Positions 8,912 through 17,354 of a DNA stretch of 64,000 bases are shown piece by piece (position 1 is the stretch's first letter; each line of letters starts with the position of its first letter). The notes under the pieces were generated by a model that saw nothing but the letters and a program-made list of their open reading frames with translations, made no database searches and was not told where the DNA came from. Position numbers and translations under genes: made by a program. This DNA is from Brockia lithotrophica (GTDB lineage Bacteria; Bacillota; Bacilli; Thermicanales; DSM-22653), in contig NZ_RBIJ01000001.1 of assembly GCF_003633725.1 (NCBI RefSeq), forward strand, positions 317,934-381,933. The letters are read 5' to 3'.

Positions 8912-9145
8912 AGGGGCGGTCCCATCCGTGGCGTTGCACCTTCGCTCTACGGCGACGCGGTCCCGTGCCCGACGACGCGCTTGCATTCCCTGACGATAGG
9001 GGAAAGTTCCCGGCGGATTCGCACTACCGTTGGCCGTTTGCGTCGAGGGAGAAGGAGGTAGTACCGAACGGAGAGAAAAGGGAAGAGGGCGAAGGACGAA
9101 GCGTCTCACCGCTTTGGCCTCGCATGCGGAGGAGGGGTTGAGAAC

Positions 9146-9496
9146 GTGGCCGTTCATCTTTCGCACGAGCTTCGCGGCACCGCACTCATCGTCCGTGTGG
9201 GCGGCGAAATCGACCACGCCGTGGCGGAGGAAGTTCGCGACTACCTGGACACGTGGCTTCGGCGCAGCGGGGCCCGCCACCTCGTCCTAAACTTTTCCGA
9301 GTTGGAATTCATGGATTCCTCTGGTTTGGGGGTGATCCTCGGGCGCTACCGGCGCCTCGCTCCCGACGGGGGAAGGATCGTCGTCTGCGGCGTCAACCCA
9401 ACGGTCCACAGGATGTTCGAACTCTCGGGGCTGTACCGAATCGTCTCCGCGGCGGCAGACGAAGACGCAGCCCTTGCGGAGCTGGGGGTGGCTTGA
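9146..9496 (+). CDS. spoIIAA: Anti-sigma F factor antagonist
   Basis: A 116-residue STAS-domain protein. The phosphorylation site Ser58 lies in [15 protein letters not shown], matching Ser58 of B. subtilis SpoIIAA. In the unphosphorylated form it binds SpoIIAB and releases sigma-F in the forespore; SpoIIAB inactivates it by phosphorylating that serine. The GTG at 9146 follows GGAGGAGGGG. spoIIAB starts one base past the stop, so the two are translationally coupled. The 234-base gap from dacF has no recognisable gene, and I could not place a sigma-H promoter in it with confidence. Confidence 0.95.
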   Translation: MAVHLSHELRGTALIVRVGGEIDHAVAEEVRDYLDTWLRRSGARHLVLNFSELEFMDSSGLGVILGRYRRLAPDGGRIVVCGVNPTVHRMFELSGLYRIVSAAADEDAALAELGVA

Positions 9497-9497
9497 G

Positions 9498-9947
9498 GTG
9501 CGAAACGAAATGCGCCTGAGCTTCCCGGCCCGCAAGGGCAACGAGGCCCTTGCACGCATGGCCATCGCCGCCTTCGTCGCTCCGCTGGACCCTACGTTGG
9601 ACGAGCTTGCAGAACTCAAGACGGCCGTATCCGAAGCGGTGACCAACGCGATCATCCACGCCTATCCCGACGGCGAAGGTTGGGTAAGCGTTGAGGCGGT
9701 ACTCGAGGGCGATCTCCTCACGCTCGTCGTCCGCGACGAAGGGGTGGGGATTGCCGACGTAGAAGAAGCGCGGCAACCCCTCTTTACGACGCGGGCCGAC
9801 CTCGAACGTTCGGGCATGGGCTTTGTGATCATGGAGAATTTCATGGACTCGGTTGAGGTGGAGTCTTCTCCCGGAAAGGGCACCGTCGTCCGCATGACGA
9901 AGCGCTTCGCAACGCGAAGTTCCGACCGCGAGGCGAAGGTGGAGTAG
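9498..9947 (+). CDS. spoIIAB: Anti-sigma F factor / serine kinase
   Basis: A 149-residue GHKL-fold kinase that holds sigma-F inactive and phosphorylates SpoIIAA. The N-box [11 protein letters not shown] gives Glu46 and Asn50; the ATP-lid motifs DEGVGI and [13 protein letters not shown] follow. [10 protein letters not shown] is nearly identical to the B. subtilis protein. The GTG at 9498 gives the expected VRNEMRL start; a longer frame overlapping spoIIAA is ignored. Confidence 0.95.
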   Translation: MRNEMRLSFPARKGNEALARMAIAAFVAPLDPTLDELAELKTAVSEAVTNAIIHAYPDGEGWVSVEAVLEGDLLTLVVRDEGVGIADVEEARQPLFTTRADLERSGMGFVIMENFMDSVEVESSPGKGTVVRMTKRFATRSSDREAKVE

Positions 9948-9959
9948 GGGTGGAGGGGA

Positions 9960-10712
9960 GTGCGCGGCACGGAGAAGAACCCTCACACGGAGCTCACGGA
10001 CGACGAGGTGCGGGAACTCATCCGACAGGCTCAGGCAGGGGACACCCGAGCCCGCGAGCGCCTCGTCGAGGGGAACGTCCGCCTCGTCTGGTCGGTCGTC
10101 CAACGTTTCCTGCACCGCGGGTACGAAGCGGACGACCTCTTCCAAATCGGAGCGATCGGTCTCATCAAGGCCATCGACAAGTTCGACCTTTCCTACGACG
10201 TGAAGTTTTCCACGTACGCCGTCCCGATGATCATCGGCGAAATTCAGCGCCACCTCAGGGACGACGGCGAAGTCAAGGTGAGCCGTGCGGTAAAGGAGCT
10301 TGGGCACAAAATCCGGCGCATGCGCGACGAGCTTACAAAGCAACTCATGCGCGAGCCCACGCTCGGCGAACTCGCGGAAGCCCTGGGCGTCCCGCCGGAC
10401 GAAGTTCTCTTTGCCCAAGAGGCCACGCGCGAAGTCGTCTCCATCCACGAGACGGTCTACGAAAACGACGGCGATCCGATCGCGCTTATCGACCAACTTG
10501 CCGAAGGGGACGACACCTGGCTCAAGCGCGTGGAAGTCCGCGAACTCATCGCCCGTCTCCCCGAACGCGAGCGGCTCATCGTCTACCTCCGCTTTTTCAA
10601 AGATTACACCCAGCAAGAGGTGGCCGAGCGTCTCGGCGTGTCCCAAGTCCAAGTAAGTCGTTTGGAAAAGCGCATCCTTCAAAAGCTGCGCGATCTCCTC
10701 GAGCCTTCCTGA
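9960..10712 (+). CDS. sigF: RNA polymerase sigma-F factor
   Basis: A 250-residue sigma-70 family factor that drives early forespore transcription. Region 2 spans about 40-105 (GNVRLVWSVVQRF, ADDLFQIGAIGLIKAIDKFD, KFSTYAVPMIIGEIQRHLRDD). Region 3 covers about 115-165. The region 4 helix-turn-helix is YTQQEVAERLGVSQVQVSRLE near the C terminus. GTG at 9960 is close behind GGAGGGGA. As the third gene of the spoIIA operon it is sigma-F rather than the related sigma-G or sigma-B. Confidence 0.95.
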   Translation: MRGTEKNPHTELTDDEVRELIRQAQAGDTRARERLVEGNVRLVWSVVQRFLHRGYEADDLFQIGAIGLIKAIDKFDLSYDVKFSTYAVPMIIGEIQRHLRDDGEVKVSRAVKELGHKIRRMRDELTKQLMREPTLGELAEALGVPPDEVLFAQEATREVVSIHETVYENDGDPIALIDQLAEGDDTWLKRVEVRELIARLPERERLIVYLRFFKDYTQQEVAERLGVSQVQVSRLEKRILQKLRDLLEPS

Positions 10713-10746
10713 GGCGGGACGGCACCTTTCCCAAGGCAGTGTAAGG

Positions 10747-10776
10747 GTTTGCCCTGCCGCTAGATGGCGCATACTA
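10747..10776 (+). promoter_or_regulatory. Possible forespore (sigma-G/F type) promoter before spoVAF
   Basis: CATACTA (10770-10776) matches the sigma-G -10 consensus CATNHTA at all seven positions. GTTTG (10747-10751) matches GHATR at four of five, with an 18-base spacer. It lies 40 bases before the spoVAF start, in the short gap after sigF. Expression by sigma-G would fit a germination protein. A single motif match by eye is weak evidence. Confidence 0.35.
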
Positions 10777-10815
10777 CCTCTTGGGTGTGCGTCGTCTAGC
10801 CGGGAGGGTTGGCCG

Positions 10816-12297
10816 TTGGCGAACAACACGTCGCTCGCTGTACCCATCTCGCGAAACTACGAGGAAGCGGTAAAGGTCCTCAAGGAGCGACTCGGGGTAG
10901 GCAAGTCCTTCGACGTCGGCATGCGCGAACTCGTGATCGGCGGCCGGCGCGTGGCGATCTTTTTCGTAAACGGCTTAGCCGACAACGGGATGCTCGCCAT
11001 CCTCCTCAAGGACACCGCGCGCCTGAGCCTCGAGATCGAGGGCAGGCTTTCACCGGACGAGGTCTTCGACCTCCTGTTTTCCCACTACCTCACCCACGTT
11101 CAGGTGGAGCCTGTACGCACGTACGACGAGTTCGTCGACCGGGTACTCACCGGTCTCTTCGGGTTCGTGGTCGAAGGGGTGGGGGAGGGGCTCCTCCTCG
11201 ACGGCCGGATGTACCCCGGCCGGATGCCCCAGGAGCCCGATACGGAACGCGTCGTCCGCGGATCCCGCGACGGATTTACGGAGAACATCATCGTAAACAC
11301 GGCGCTCCTCCGCCGCCGTTTGCGGGACGAAAAGCTGCGCGTGGAAATCCGCCGCGTGGGCGAGCGAAGCAAGTCCGACGTGGCAATCGCCTATTTGGAA
11401 GACGTGGCAAACCCCGGACTCGTCGACTTCGTCCGCCGCCGAATCGACGGGGTACAGGTCGACGGGATTCCGATGACGGATAAGTCTCTTCAGGAGTACA
11501 TCATCGGCCAATCGTGGAACCCCTATCCTCTCGTGCGCTACACGGAGCGCCCGGACGTGGCGGTGCAGCACCTCCTCGAGGGCCACGTCCTCATCCTCTT
11601 TGACACGTCGCCGAGCGTGATGATCACGCCGACGACCTTCTTCCACCACGTGCAGCACGCCGAGGAGTACCGCCAGACTCCGGTCGTGGGGATGTACCTC
11701 CGGTGGGTGCGCTTTTTCGGGATCTTCACCTCCGTGTTTCTCCTCCCCCTGTGGTTCCTCTACGCCACCCACCCCTGGCTCGTCCCGCCGGGGCTCGAGA
11801 TGATCGGTGTAAAGAAACCTACGGACGTACCCCTCTTTGCCCAAATCCTCATCGCGGAACTCTTCATCGACCTCATGCGCATGGCCGCCATCCATACGCC
11901 CACACCCCTGGCAACCGCCTTGGGCATCCTCGCCACGATCATCCTCGGAGACGCGGCGACCAAGGCCGGGCTTTTCGTCCCGGAAATCGTCCTCTACATC
12001 GCCGTGGCGGCCATCGGGCTCTTCGCCACGCCGAGCTACGAGATGTCCCTCGCCAATCGCCTCATGCGCCTGTTCCTCCTCTTTGCCGTCGCCCTCTTCG
12101 GCGCGCCCGGTCTCATCGTAGGGACGACGCTCATCCTCCTTTCCCTCGTCTTCACCCACTCCCTCAACACGCCCTACTTTTGGCCCCTCATCCCCTTCAA
12201 CGCCTCAGGGTTTTTCCACGTCCTCTTCCGCATGCCCGTTCCCCTCGAACGGAGGCGCGCCGTGATCACCCAGCCCATGGACCCGACGCGGAAGTAA
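10816..12297 (+). CDS. spoVAF: Stage V sporulation protein AF (GerA-family)
   Basis: A 493-residue protein of the GerA/SpoVAF family. The N-terminal 290 residues form the soluble domain (RRVAIFFVNGLADNG, DGFTENIIVNTALLRRRL, LLEGHVLILFDTSPSVMITP). From about 305 onward there are five to six membrane helices, ending with NTPYFWPLIPFNASGFFHVLFR. It sits in the inner spore membrane and is linked to dipicolinate release during germination. The expected spoVAA-spoVAE genes between sigF and spoVAF are missing here. TTG at 10816 follows GGGAGGG. SpoVAF is preferred over a GerA receptor subunit because of the sigF context and because no gerB/gerC-type genes follow. Confidence 0.85.
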   Translation: MANNTSLAVPISRNYEEAVKVLKERLGVGKSFDVGMRELVIGGRRVAIFFVNGLADNGMLAILLKDTARLSLEIEGRLSPDEVFDLLFSHYLTHVQVEPVRTYDEFVDRVLTGLFGFVVEGVGEGLLLDGRMYPGRMPQEPDTERVVRGSRDGFTENIIVNTALLRRRLRDEKLRVEIRRVGERSKSDVAIAYLEDVANPGLVDFVRRRIDGVQVDGIPMTDKSLQEYIIGQSWNPYPLVRYTERPDVAVQHLLEGHVLILFDTSPSVMITPTTFFHHVQHAEEYRQTPVVGMYLRWVRFFGIFTSVFLLPLWFLYATHPWLVPPGLEMIGVKKPTDVPLFAQILIAELFIDLMRMAAIHTPTPLATALGILATIILGDAATKAGLFVPEIVLYIAVAAIGLFATPSYEMSLANRLMRLFLLFAVALFGAPGLIVGTTLILLSLVFTHSLNTPYFWPLIPFNASGFFHVLFRMPVPLERRRAVITQPMDPTRK

Positions 12298-12333
12298 AGC
12301 CCGAAATTCCGAATCCGCCATCTGCCGCGCCAA

Positions 12334-12384
12334 GCCCTCGGTCGACCGAAATCCGGCCGCGACCGAGGGCGTTTGGTTTCTTCC
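12334..12384 (+). terminator. Probable terminator after spoVAF
   Basis: GCCCTCGGTCG (12334-12344) pairs with CGACCGAGGGC (12360-12370), an 11-bp stem with a 15-base loop. A T-rich tract, GTTTGGTTTCTT, follows. The stem is strong but the T tract is interrupted. Confidence 0.6.
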
Positions 12385-12479
12385 GACCGAAAAACGCGGA
12401 GGTACGTCTGTTTCTTTCTGAGACCGAAATATTCGCATGTCTCAAGGAAACTCGTTTTGTGCATTTTTCCGGATTTGTC

Positions 12480-12509
12480 TTGACGCACGCGCGCGGGATT
12501 TGCTATGTT
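12480..12509 (+). promoter_or_regulatory. Promoter of the Cys-rich membrane protein gene
   Basis: TTGACG (12480-12485) and TATGTT (12504-12509) with an 18-base spacer. The -10 box overlaps an ATG at 12505, so that ATG is not the translation start and the GTG at 12535 is. Confidence 0.5.
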
Positions 12510-12534
12510 TGCCCTCGGAAAGGGGGTGAGAACC

Positions 12535-12996
12535 GTGGCCGAACGTGCGCTTTTGCCTTGGGAACGTGCAGGTCGTATGGCACTATTGCTCTTCGTCTTT
12601 GGTGCGCTTTCGTTTCTTACCGTCTACCTCCTCATCGTGGCGTTTTCCGTTCTTTGGGCCGTGACGGGGCAGGACCTGAGCGCCTTCGTCCACATGGAGC
12701 GCGATGCGACGGGGATCGTATTTCGGGCGACTCCGCTCCTCGTGGTCACGGCCTTGGCGCTTTCCGGAGCCCTCACGTACGTGGCCGCCCGCACGTACGA
12801 CGGACGCTCGCGGCGTCTGCGCGTAGGACCAATCGTCGTCCTGCTCGCTGTAGCCGCCATCCTCGCCTTCTTCGGGTACATCGCGCCTTGCGGGATCGTC
12901 TGCCCGTACCTCGCCTGTCACGGTCCCGTGGCGAACTGTTCGATGGAATTCCTCCTCAAGTCGCTTTCTGTGAAGTACGTCTGCCTCTGCCGGTGA
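12535..12996 (+). CDS. Unknown membrane protein with Cys-rich C terminus
   Basis: A 153-residue protein I do not recognise. Three membrane helices are visible (about 14-42, 62-82 and 98-116). The C-terminal 45 residues contain six cysteines in the pattern CGIVCPYLACHG, NCS and VCLC, which could form disulphides or bind metal on the outer side. GTG at 12535 follows AAGGGGGTGAG; the longer frame starts inside a promoter. It stands alone between spoVAF and a long non-coding gap. Confidence 0.6.
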   Translation: MAERALLPWERAGRMALLLFVFGALSFLTVYLLIVAFSVLWAVTGQDLSAFVHMERDATGIVFRATPLLVVTALALSGALTYVAARTYDGRSRRLRVGPIVVLLAVAAILAFFGYIAPCGIVCPYLACHGPVANCSMEFLLKSLSVKYVCLCR

Positions 12997-13471
12997 GGCG
13001 TGTCCCGCGCGAGGGCAAAAGGGCGCTTGGACAGTCCGGAGGATTGCTCCGGAGTTGGGCAGAGGACGGCCGATGGGGCGGGGGAGCGCACTCCCTGCGC
13101 TCCATCGGCTGCTTTGTTTCTCGCCCGAGAGAAGCGCGGGCCGACTTGTTGCCGCTTCCACCCGCCGGGGTACTCGCGTACCCCGGGCCCGCCGTTCGGC
13201 ATCCGACCCGCCGTTTGCGGGGTAGCCCCGAGATTTCGCCGCTCTTTCCCGGAGCACGTGTGGGAGGACAGAGAAGCCCCCGGCGAAGGGGCCTTTCTGG
13301 AGAAAGCCGCCTTTGGCGGCTGATATCCTCAAACACGCAGGGGAGGGGAGGAAGGACAAGGGAGTTCCTCCGGAGAAAGGTACGGATGTAGGCGGATTCG
13401 GCTGTTGTCGGAACAGAGGCAAAAGTAAGGATCGATTACGACCTGCGCACTGCGCGGTTGGGGGGAAGCCG
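12997..13471 (+). other. 475-base non-coding gap rich in hairpins
   Basis: No frame here looks like a real gene. Several inverted repeats are present: TCCGGAG-GATTG-CTCCGGA (about 13036-13054), GCCGATGG with CCATCGGC (about 13069-13110), GGGGTAC-TCGC-GTACCCC (about 13166-13183) and AGCCGCC-TTT-GGCGGCT (about 13305-13321). I find no match to tRNA, tmRNA, RNase P, T-box or common riboswitch cores. It could be a structured leader of the HELGH-ABC cassette, or a decayed region. Confidence 0.4.
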
Positions 13472-13897
13472 ATGGGCTTTTGGGCGTTTACGAAGCGCGT
13501 GGTCGTCCTCCTCGCGCCCCTCGCGGGACTCGTGTTCGGCATCGCCGCCCTGGGTGTGGCAGCGTTTCACGCGGTACCGTGCGTTCTTTCGCGTTTGGGA
13601 TTCTACGTACTTCTCCTCTTTTTTCCGTTTCTCCTCGTCTACCTGCACGAATTGGGCCACTACCTTCCTGTACGCCGTAGGGTACGGGGGGTCGTACGGG
13701 AGGGAATCTTCGGCGTAGCCGTGGAAGTCGAAGGCGACGTCCCCTGGAGTACAGTGGTTTGGAGTGCTGTCCTTCCCCTCGCGCTCGGTCTCGGGGTGAG
13801 CCTGTGGACGGGGAAAGGCGTTTTCTTGCTCCTCACCTTGGGGGTTCTGGCGGCGTCGGCCTTGGACGGTGTGGAGGTGCTACGGCGGCATGCTTGA
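13472..13897 (+). CDS. Small membrane protein with HELGH metalloprotease-like motif
   Basis: A 141-residue protein with membrane helices at about 8-30, 40-62, 88-105 and 110-128. LLFFPFLLVYLHELGHYLPVRRR places HELGH at the end of the second helix, the position of the zinc site in M50/site-2-type and DUF3267-type membrane zincins. The protein is much shorter than a full M50 protease, and no second ligand motif such as NxxPxxxLDG is present. ATG at 13472 follows a GGGGGGAAG stretch; the longer frame upstream is hydrophilic and poorly supported. It overlaps the start of the ABC ATPase, implying coupled translation. A protease role is inference from one motif. Confidence 0.6.
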   Translation: MGFWAFTKRVVVLLAPLAGLVFGIAALGVAAFHAVPCVLSRLGFYVLLLFFPFLLVYLHELGHYLPVRRRVRGVVREGIFGVAVEVEGDVPWSTVVWSAVLPLALGLGVSLWTGKGVFLLLTLGVLAASALDGVEVLRRHA

Positions 13898-14549
13898 AGT
13901 TCGCGACCTCGTGGCGGGGTACCGCAGAACGCCGGTGGTAGGCCCGCTCTCCCTCTCCCTCAAGCGCGGGGAAGTTCTCGTCTTCGTCGGACCGAACGGG
14001 GCAGGGAAGTCCACCCTCTTTCGCACGCTCGCCACCCTTCAGAGGCCGCTCGCCGGCAAGGTATTCCTCGACGGGGAGCCGATGGAACGAAAGACAGATC
14101 GGGTGTTTTTCCTGGGTGAGCGGGTGGAGATGCCGGAAAGCCTGACGGGTGCGGAGTACCTCCGGGTAGTTTCCTCCCTATACGGAGAAACCGCCGATCC
14201 CGAACCCTACCTCCGGTACGCGGGGGTTCCGGCGGAAGCGCTTCTGCGCCACCTTTCCCAGGGACAAAAGCGGCGCGTTCAGCTCGCGAGCGCCCTCTTC
14301 GTGTCTCGTCCCCTCGTCTACCTCCTCGACGATCCTTCCATCGGCCTCGACGACGTCGGTGCGGAAGAACTCGTACCCGACCTCGTACGCCGCCTCAAGG
14401 GGGCGGGCAAGATCACCCTTGTCGCCACGCGGGTGGCGGCGATCGTCGAACGCCTTCGCTCCTTCGCCGCGATCGTCGACATGCGGGAGATCAGTCGTGT
14501 CCTCCCTGATACCGCAGCTCTTCCGACGTTAGAGAAGCCCGAGAAGTGA
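13890..14549 (+). CDS. ABC transporter ATP-binding protein
   Basis: A 219-residue ABC ATPase. Walker A is GPNGAGKST near residue 39, the signature is LSQGQKRRVQLA near 130, and Walker B is LVYLLDDPSIGLDD. The usual catalytic Glu after Walker B is replaced by Asp (LLDDPS), which may lower the ATPase rate. The usual switch His is also not evident (TLVATRVAAI). ATG at 13890 overlaps the stop of the HELGH gene. With the next gene it would form an exporter of the ABC-2 kind; the substrate is unknown. Confidence 0.85.
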   Translation: MLEVRDLVAGYRRTPVVGPLSLSLKRGEVLVFVGPNGAGKSTLFRTLATLQRPLAGKVFLDGEPMERKTDRVFFLGERVEMPESLTGAEYLRVVSSLYGETADPEPYLRYAGVPAEALLRHLSQGQKRRVQLASALFVSRPLVYLLDDPSIGLDDVGAEELVPDLVRRLKGAGKITLVATRVAAIVERLRSFAAIVDMREISRVLPDTAALPTLEKPEK

Positions 14550-14550
14550 G

Positions 14551-15855
14551 GTGAAATTCCCGAGGAGATCGACGGTTCGCGGGAACGAATTTCGAATTTC
14601 GGCAAACGAGTTTTCCGAGTTCCGCTCGAGGAGGGGGCACTTCGTGCCGTTCGTGCACCTTTCGAGGATTTGGTTTCGCCTTATCGTCCGCCGTCCCGGT
14701 ACGTGGGTTTTCCTTTTCCTCAGCGCCGTCCTCGGTTGGCTCCTTTACGAGACGCAACCCGTTCTTTCCGTCATCCCCGTTCGTTCACTCCTTCCATCCC
14801 TCGTCCTCATCTTTTGGGCTTTGGGGTGGATGCATGCGCGGTCGTTTGCCCCGCGAACGGTGCTCGCCCTTTCGGAAATCCCGGGGTTTTTCTCCGCACG
14901 GCTCAAGCTCACGCTTCTACAGCTCTTTGCCTTCCTTCCGTTTTGGATTGCCCTCGCCGCCTCGTTTCCGAATCCGTGGCTTCCCATTCTCCTCTCGTTT
15001 TTCCTCTACCTGCCGTTTACGGAGTTGCCTTTGAGTTGGACGGGGATCCTCTTCGCCGCCGCCGTTCTCGCCTTCGTCGCCCCCGTCGGCCTTCTCCCCC
15101 TCACCTTGGGCCTCCTCTTTTTGCTTTGGGATCGGCTCATCCCGTCGAAGCGGGTGATCTTGCTGCGCACAAATTCCCTTGCCGTTACCTGGGTGAACCC
15201 GCTCTTTCTCTGGCCCGTAGGAATCATCTGGGCGTTGGTGTGGTGGGCCGCGCGCTTTCCGGGTGTTGAATTTTCCTTTCGGGGGCTCTTGGAAGGAAGC
15301 CTATCGGTTCGTTCGCCGGAAGGTGCGGGTTGTGTCGGGCAGTACGAATTCGGGGTTTTCCTCGCGGGGCTTGCGCTGTTTTCGGTTACCCTGATCCTCC
15401 CTCTCTTTTTGAGCGTTTCGGCTGTCGGGTGCCGCTACCTCGAACGCCCGCTCTGGCCGTCTTTCTGGCTCGGCCGCGCCTACCGCCGCACGATCCCGGC
15501 AGCGTTTGCTCTCACGTTTGCCTATACGCTCCTCTGGACGGCCCTTACCTACGGCTGGCTTTCGTACCTGGGGGTGTTCCAAGATCGCGTACTTTCTTTT
15601 TCCGTACATTTGACGGCCCTCGCGCTCTTCGTCGCCGCCCTCCGGCCGTTCTCCCCCGACGATCCGCAGGACCTCGGTACATTCGTTTTTGGGGTGTTTT
15701 CTACACACCTATTGGCGGTCTTGCTCCTCTTTAGGCTTCTCCCGTCCGTTGGAGGATCCGTATCTCCCTCCACCTTCGCAGCGGTTCTGCTTCTTTTCGC
15801 CCTCTTCGTTCCTTGGATTTGGTACCGCCTCAAACGTGCGGGGATTACTCTGTAA
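14551..15855 (+). CDS. Polytopic membrane protein, probable partner of the ABC ATPase
   Basis: A 434-residue protein with about ten to twelve hydrophobic helices and no soluble domain of note. It starts (GTG 14551) one base after the ATPase stop, so it is almost certainly the permease of the same transporter. I do not recognise the family; long ABC-2-like permeases with many helices occur in bacteriocin and antibiotic exporters. The first 35 residues are polar and basic, so a later start such as the GTG at 14644 is possible. Confidence 0.65.
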   Translation: MKFPRRSTVRGNEFRISANEFSEFRSRRGHFVPFVHLSRIWFRLIVRRPGTWVFLFLSAVLGWLLYETQPVLSVIPVRSLLPSLVLIFWALGWMHARSFAPRTVLALSEIPGFFSARLKLTLLQLFAFLPFWIALAASFPNPWLPILLSFFLYLPFTELPLSWTGILFAAAVLAFVAPVGLLPLTLGLLFLLWDRLIPSKRVILLRTNSLAVTWVNPLFLWPVGIIWALVWWAARFPGVEFSFRGLLEGSLSVRSPEGAGCVGQYEFGVFLAGLALFSVTLILPLFLSVSAVGCRYLERPLWPSFWLGRAYRRTIPAAFALTFAYTLLWTALTYGWLSYLGVFQDRVLSFSVHLTALALFVAALRPFSPDDPQDLGTFVFGVFSTHLLAVLLLFRLLPSVGGSVSPSTFAAVLLLFALFVPWIWYRLKRAGITL

Positions 15856-15870
15856 GCCGCACATGCCAAG

Positions 15871-16515
15871 GTGATGTCCGTGCTTTCCTTCGCTATCAAG
15901 GTATTTTTAGCCCTCTTCGCGGTAATGAACCCCTTTCCCAACGTGACGCTCTTCCTCGCCCTGACCGAAAACCTGGACAACGCCGCGAGAAAGGCGGTGG
16001 CCCGACGGGCTGTCGTTGCCGCCGCCCTTTTGGGTCTTCCCTTTGTGGTGTTCGGCGCCGGGATTTTGGCCGTTCTCGGCATCTCTCTAGACGCCTTCCG
16101 CGTGACGGGAGGAATTGTCCTCTTTACGATCGCCTACTCACTCCTCAAGGGTTCGGCTTCGCCGGTCCACGCCCCCCACGGTGTCGAGCACGAAGAAGTG
16201 GCAGGACAAGACGATGTAGCCCTCGTCCCCCTTGCCGTACCCCTCCTCACCGGTCCCGGTACGATGACGACCCTCACGGTATACGGCGGCGCGCCCTGGA
16301 GCATGTGGGACCACAAGGCCATTGTTGCTGCGGCGTTTCTCGTCGTTCTCGCCCTCACCTACGCCTTCTTCCGCGAAGCGGAGAGGCTTCAGGCTGCGCT
16401 TTCTCCTTCGGTCTTCCGCCTCGTCGCCCGGGTTATGGGCCTCGTCCTCGCCGCCCTCGCCGTCCAGATGGCCGGGGAGGGGGTACGGGGGTTCCTCGGC
16501 CCCAGTCCGGCGTAG
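15871..16515 (+). CDS. MarC family integral membrane protein
   Basis: A 214-residue protein of the MarC/UPF0056 family, with six predicted helices. The N-terminal signature FLALFAVMNPFPNVTLFLALT and the central PLAVPLLTGPGTMTTL are typical. Function is unresolved in most bacteria. Starts at 15871 (GTG), 15874 (ATG) and 15880 (GTG) are in one frame; the ribosome binding site AAGGTG fits 15880 best by spacing, so the N terminus may be three residues shorter. Confidence 0.85.
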   Translation: MMSVLSFAIKVFLALFAVMNPFPNVTLFLALTENLDNAARKAVARRAVVAAALLGLPFVVFGAGILAVLGISLDAFRVTGGIVLFTIAYSLLKGSASPVHAPHGVEHEEVAGQDDVALVPLAVPLLTGPGTMTTLTVYGGAPWSMWDHKAIVAAAFLVVLALTYAFFREAERLQAALSPSVFRLVARVMGLVLAALAVQMAGEGVRGFLGPSPA

Positions 16516-16590
16516 AGGGCGCAATGACGGATGCCCGCGGGGTTTTGTGGGGTTGCCACATGGGCGTAAAAGCAGGGGAGTGATTTCTTC

Positions 16591-17205
16591 GTGGAAGGGT
16601 CGACCAGGCAGTACTTCGAAGAGCGGGCCGAAGGTTGGGACGCGAACATCCGCCCGGAAACGCGCGAACGCTTGGCCCGGATCGTGCGAGATCTCGGTAT
16701 AAGACCCGGGAGCTACGTCTTGGACGTAGGAAGTGGAACGGGAATTTTGATCCCTCTTCTCTTAGAGGCCGTAGGTCCGGAAGGAAAAGTTACGGCCTTT
16801 GATCTGGCTGAAAAGATGCTCGCCCTTGCGAAGGAAAAGTATGGGGGCGAAAGGGTGGAGTTCGTCCAAGGGGATATCGCAAACGCTCCCTTTCCAGATG
16901 GGACTTTCGACGAAGTTGTGTGCAACTCCAGTTTTCCGCACTTCGAAGATCGGGCGCGCGCAGTGCAGGAGATGTTTCGGATAGTGAAGCCCGGCGGGCG
17001 AGTGGCGGTCTTCCACCCGATGAGCCGAGAAGCGGTCAACGATGTGCACCGCAAGTTGGGCGGCGTCGTGCGGGACCACCTTTTGCCCGAAGACGAGGAA
17101 ATGCGTCGCCTGTTTCGAGACGCTGGGTTTTCAGAGATACAACTCGTCAACCGTTCCGACCTCTACCTGGTAACGGCCCGCAAACCCGAGACTTTTCCCT
17201 CGTAG
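16591..17205 (+). CDS. Class I SAM-dependent methyltransferase
   Basis: A 204-residue methyltransferase. Motif I VLDVGSGTG is near residues 44-52, motif II acidic AFDLAEKML near 71-79, motif III QGDIANAPFPDGTFD near 95, and post-motif KPGGRVAVF near 130. The pattern is that of the UbiE/Methyltransf_11 group; the substrate cannot be told. GTG at 16591 follows AGGGGAGTGA. It is not obviously part of an operon. Confidence 0.85.
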   Translation: MEGSTRQYFEERAEGWDANIRPETRERLARIVRDLGIRPGSYVLDVGSGTGILIPLLLEAVGPEGKVTAFDLAEKMLALAKEKYGGERVEFVQGDIANAPFPDGTFDEVVCNSSFPHFEDRARAVQEMFRIVKPGGRVAVFHPMSREAVNDVHRKLGGVVRDHLLPEDEEMRRLFRDAGFSEIQLVNRSDLYLVTARKPETFPS

Positions 17206-17354
17206 GGCCGATTCCGGGGTCTACTCCTTCGCCCGAGGGCGCCGAATGCGGGCGGCATAGCGTCTCGCCGGTCGCTTTGGTATGCTTACAAAGACAACCC
17301 TGTACGGGGATCGGAATCGAAGAGAAGTCGCATGTGGAGCGGGGAGGGGCGGCC

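Noticed and set aside
13000-13323. 107-residue plus-strand frame in the gap after the Cys-rich gene
   Set aside because: Composition is that of random high-G+C sequence, no ribosome binding site, and it spans several hairpins.
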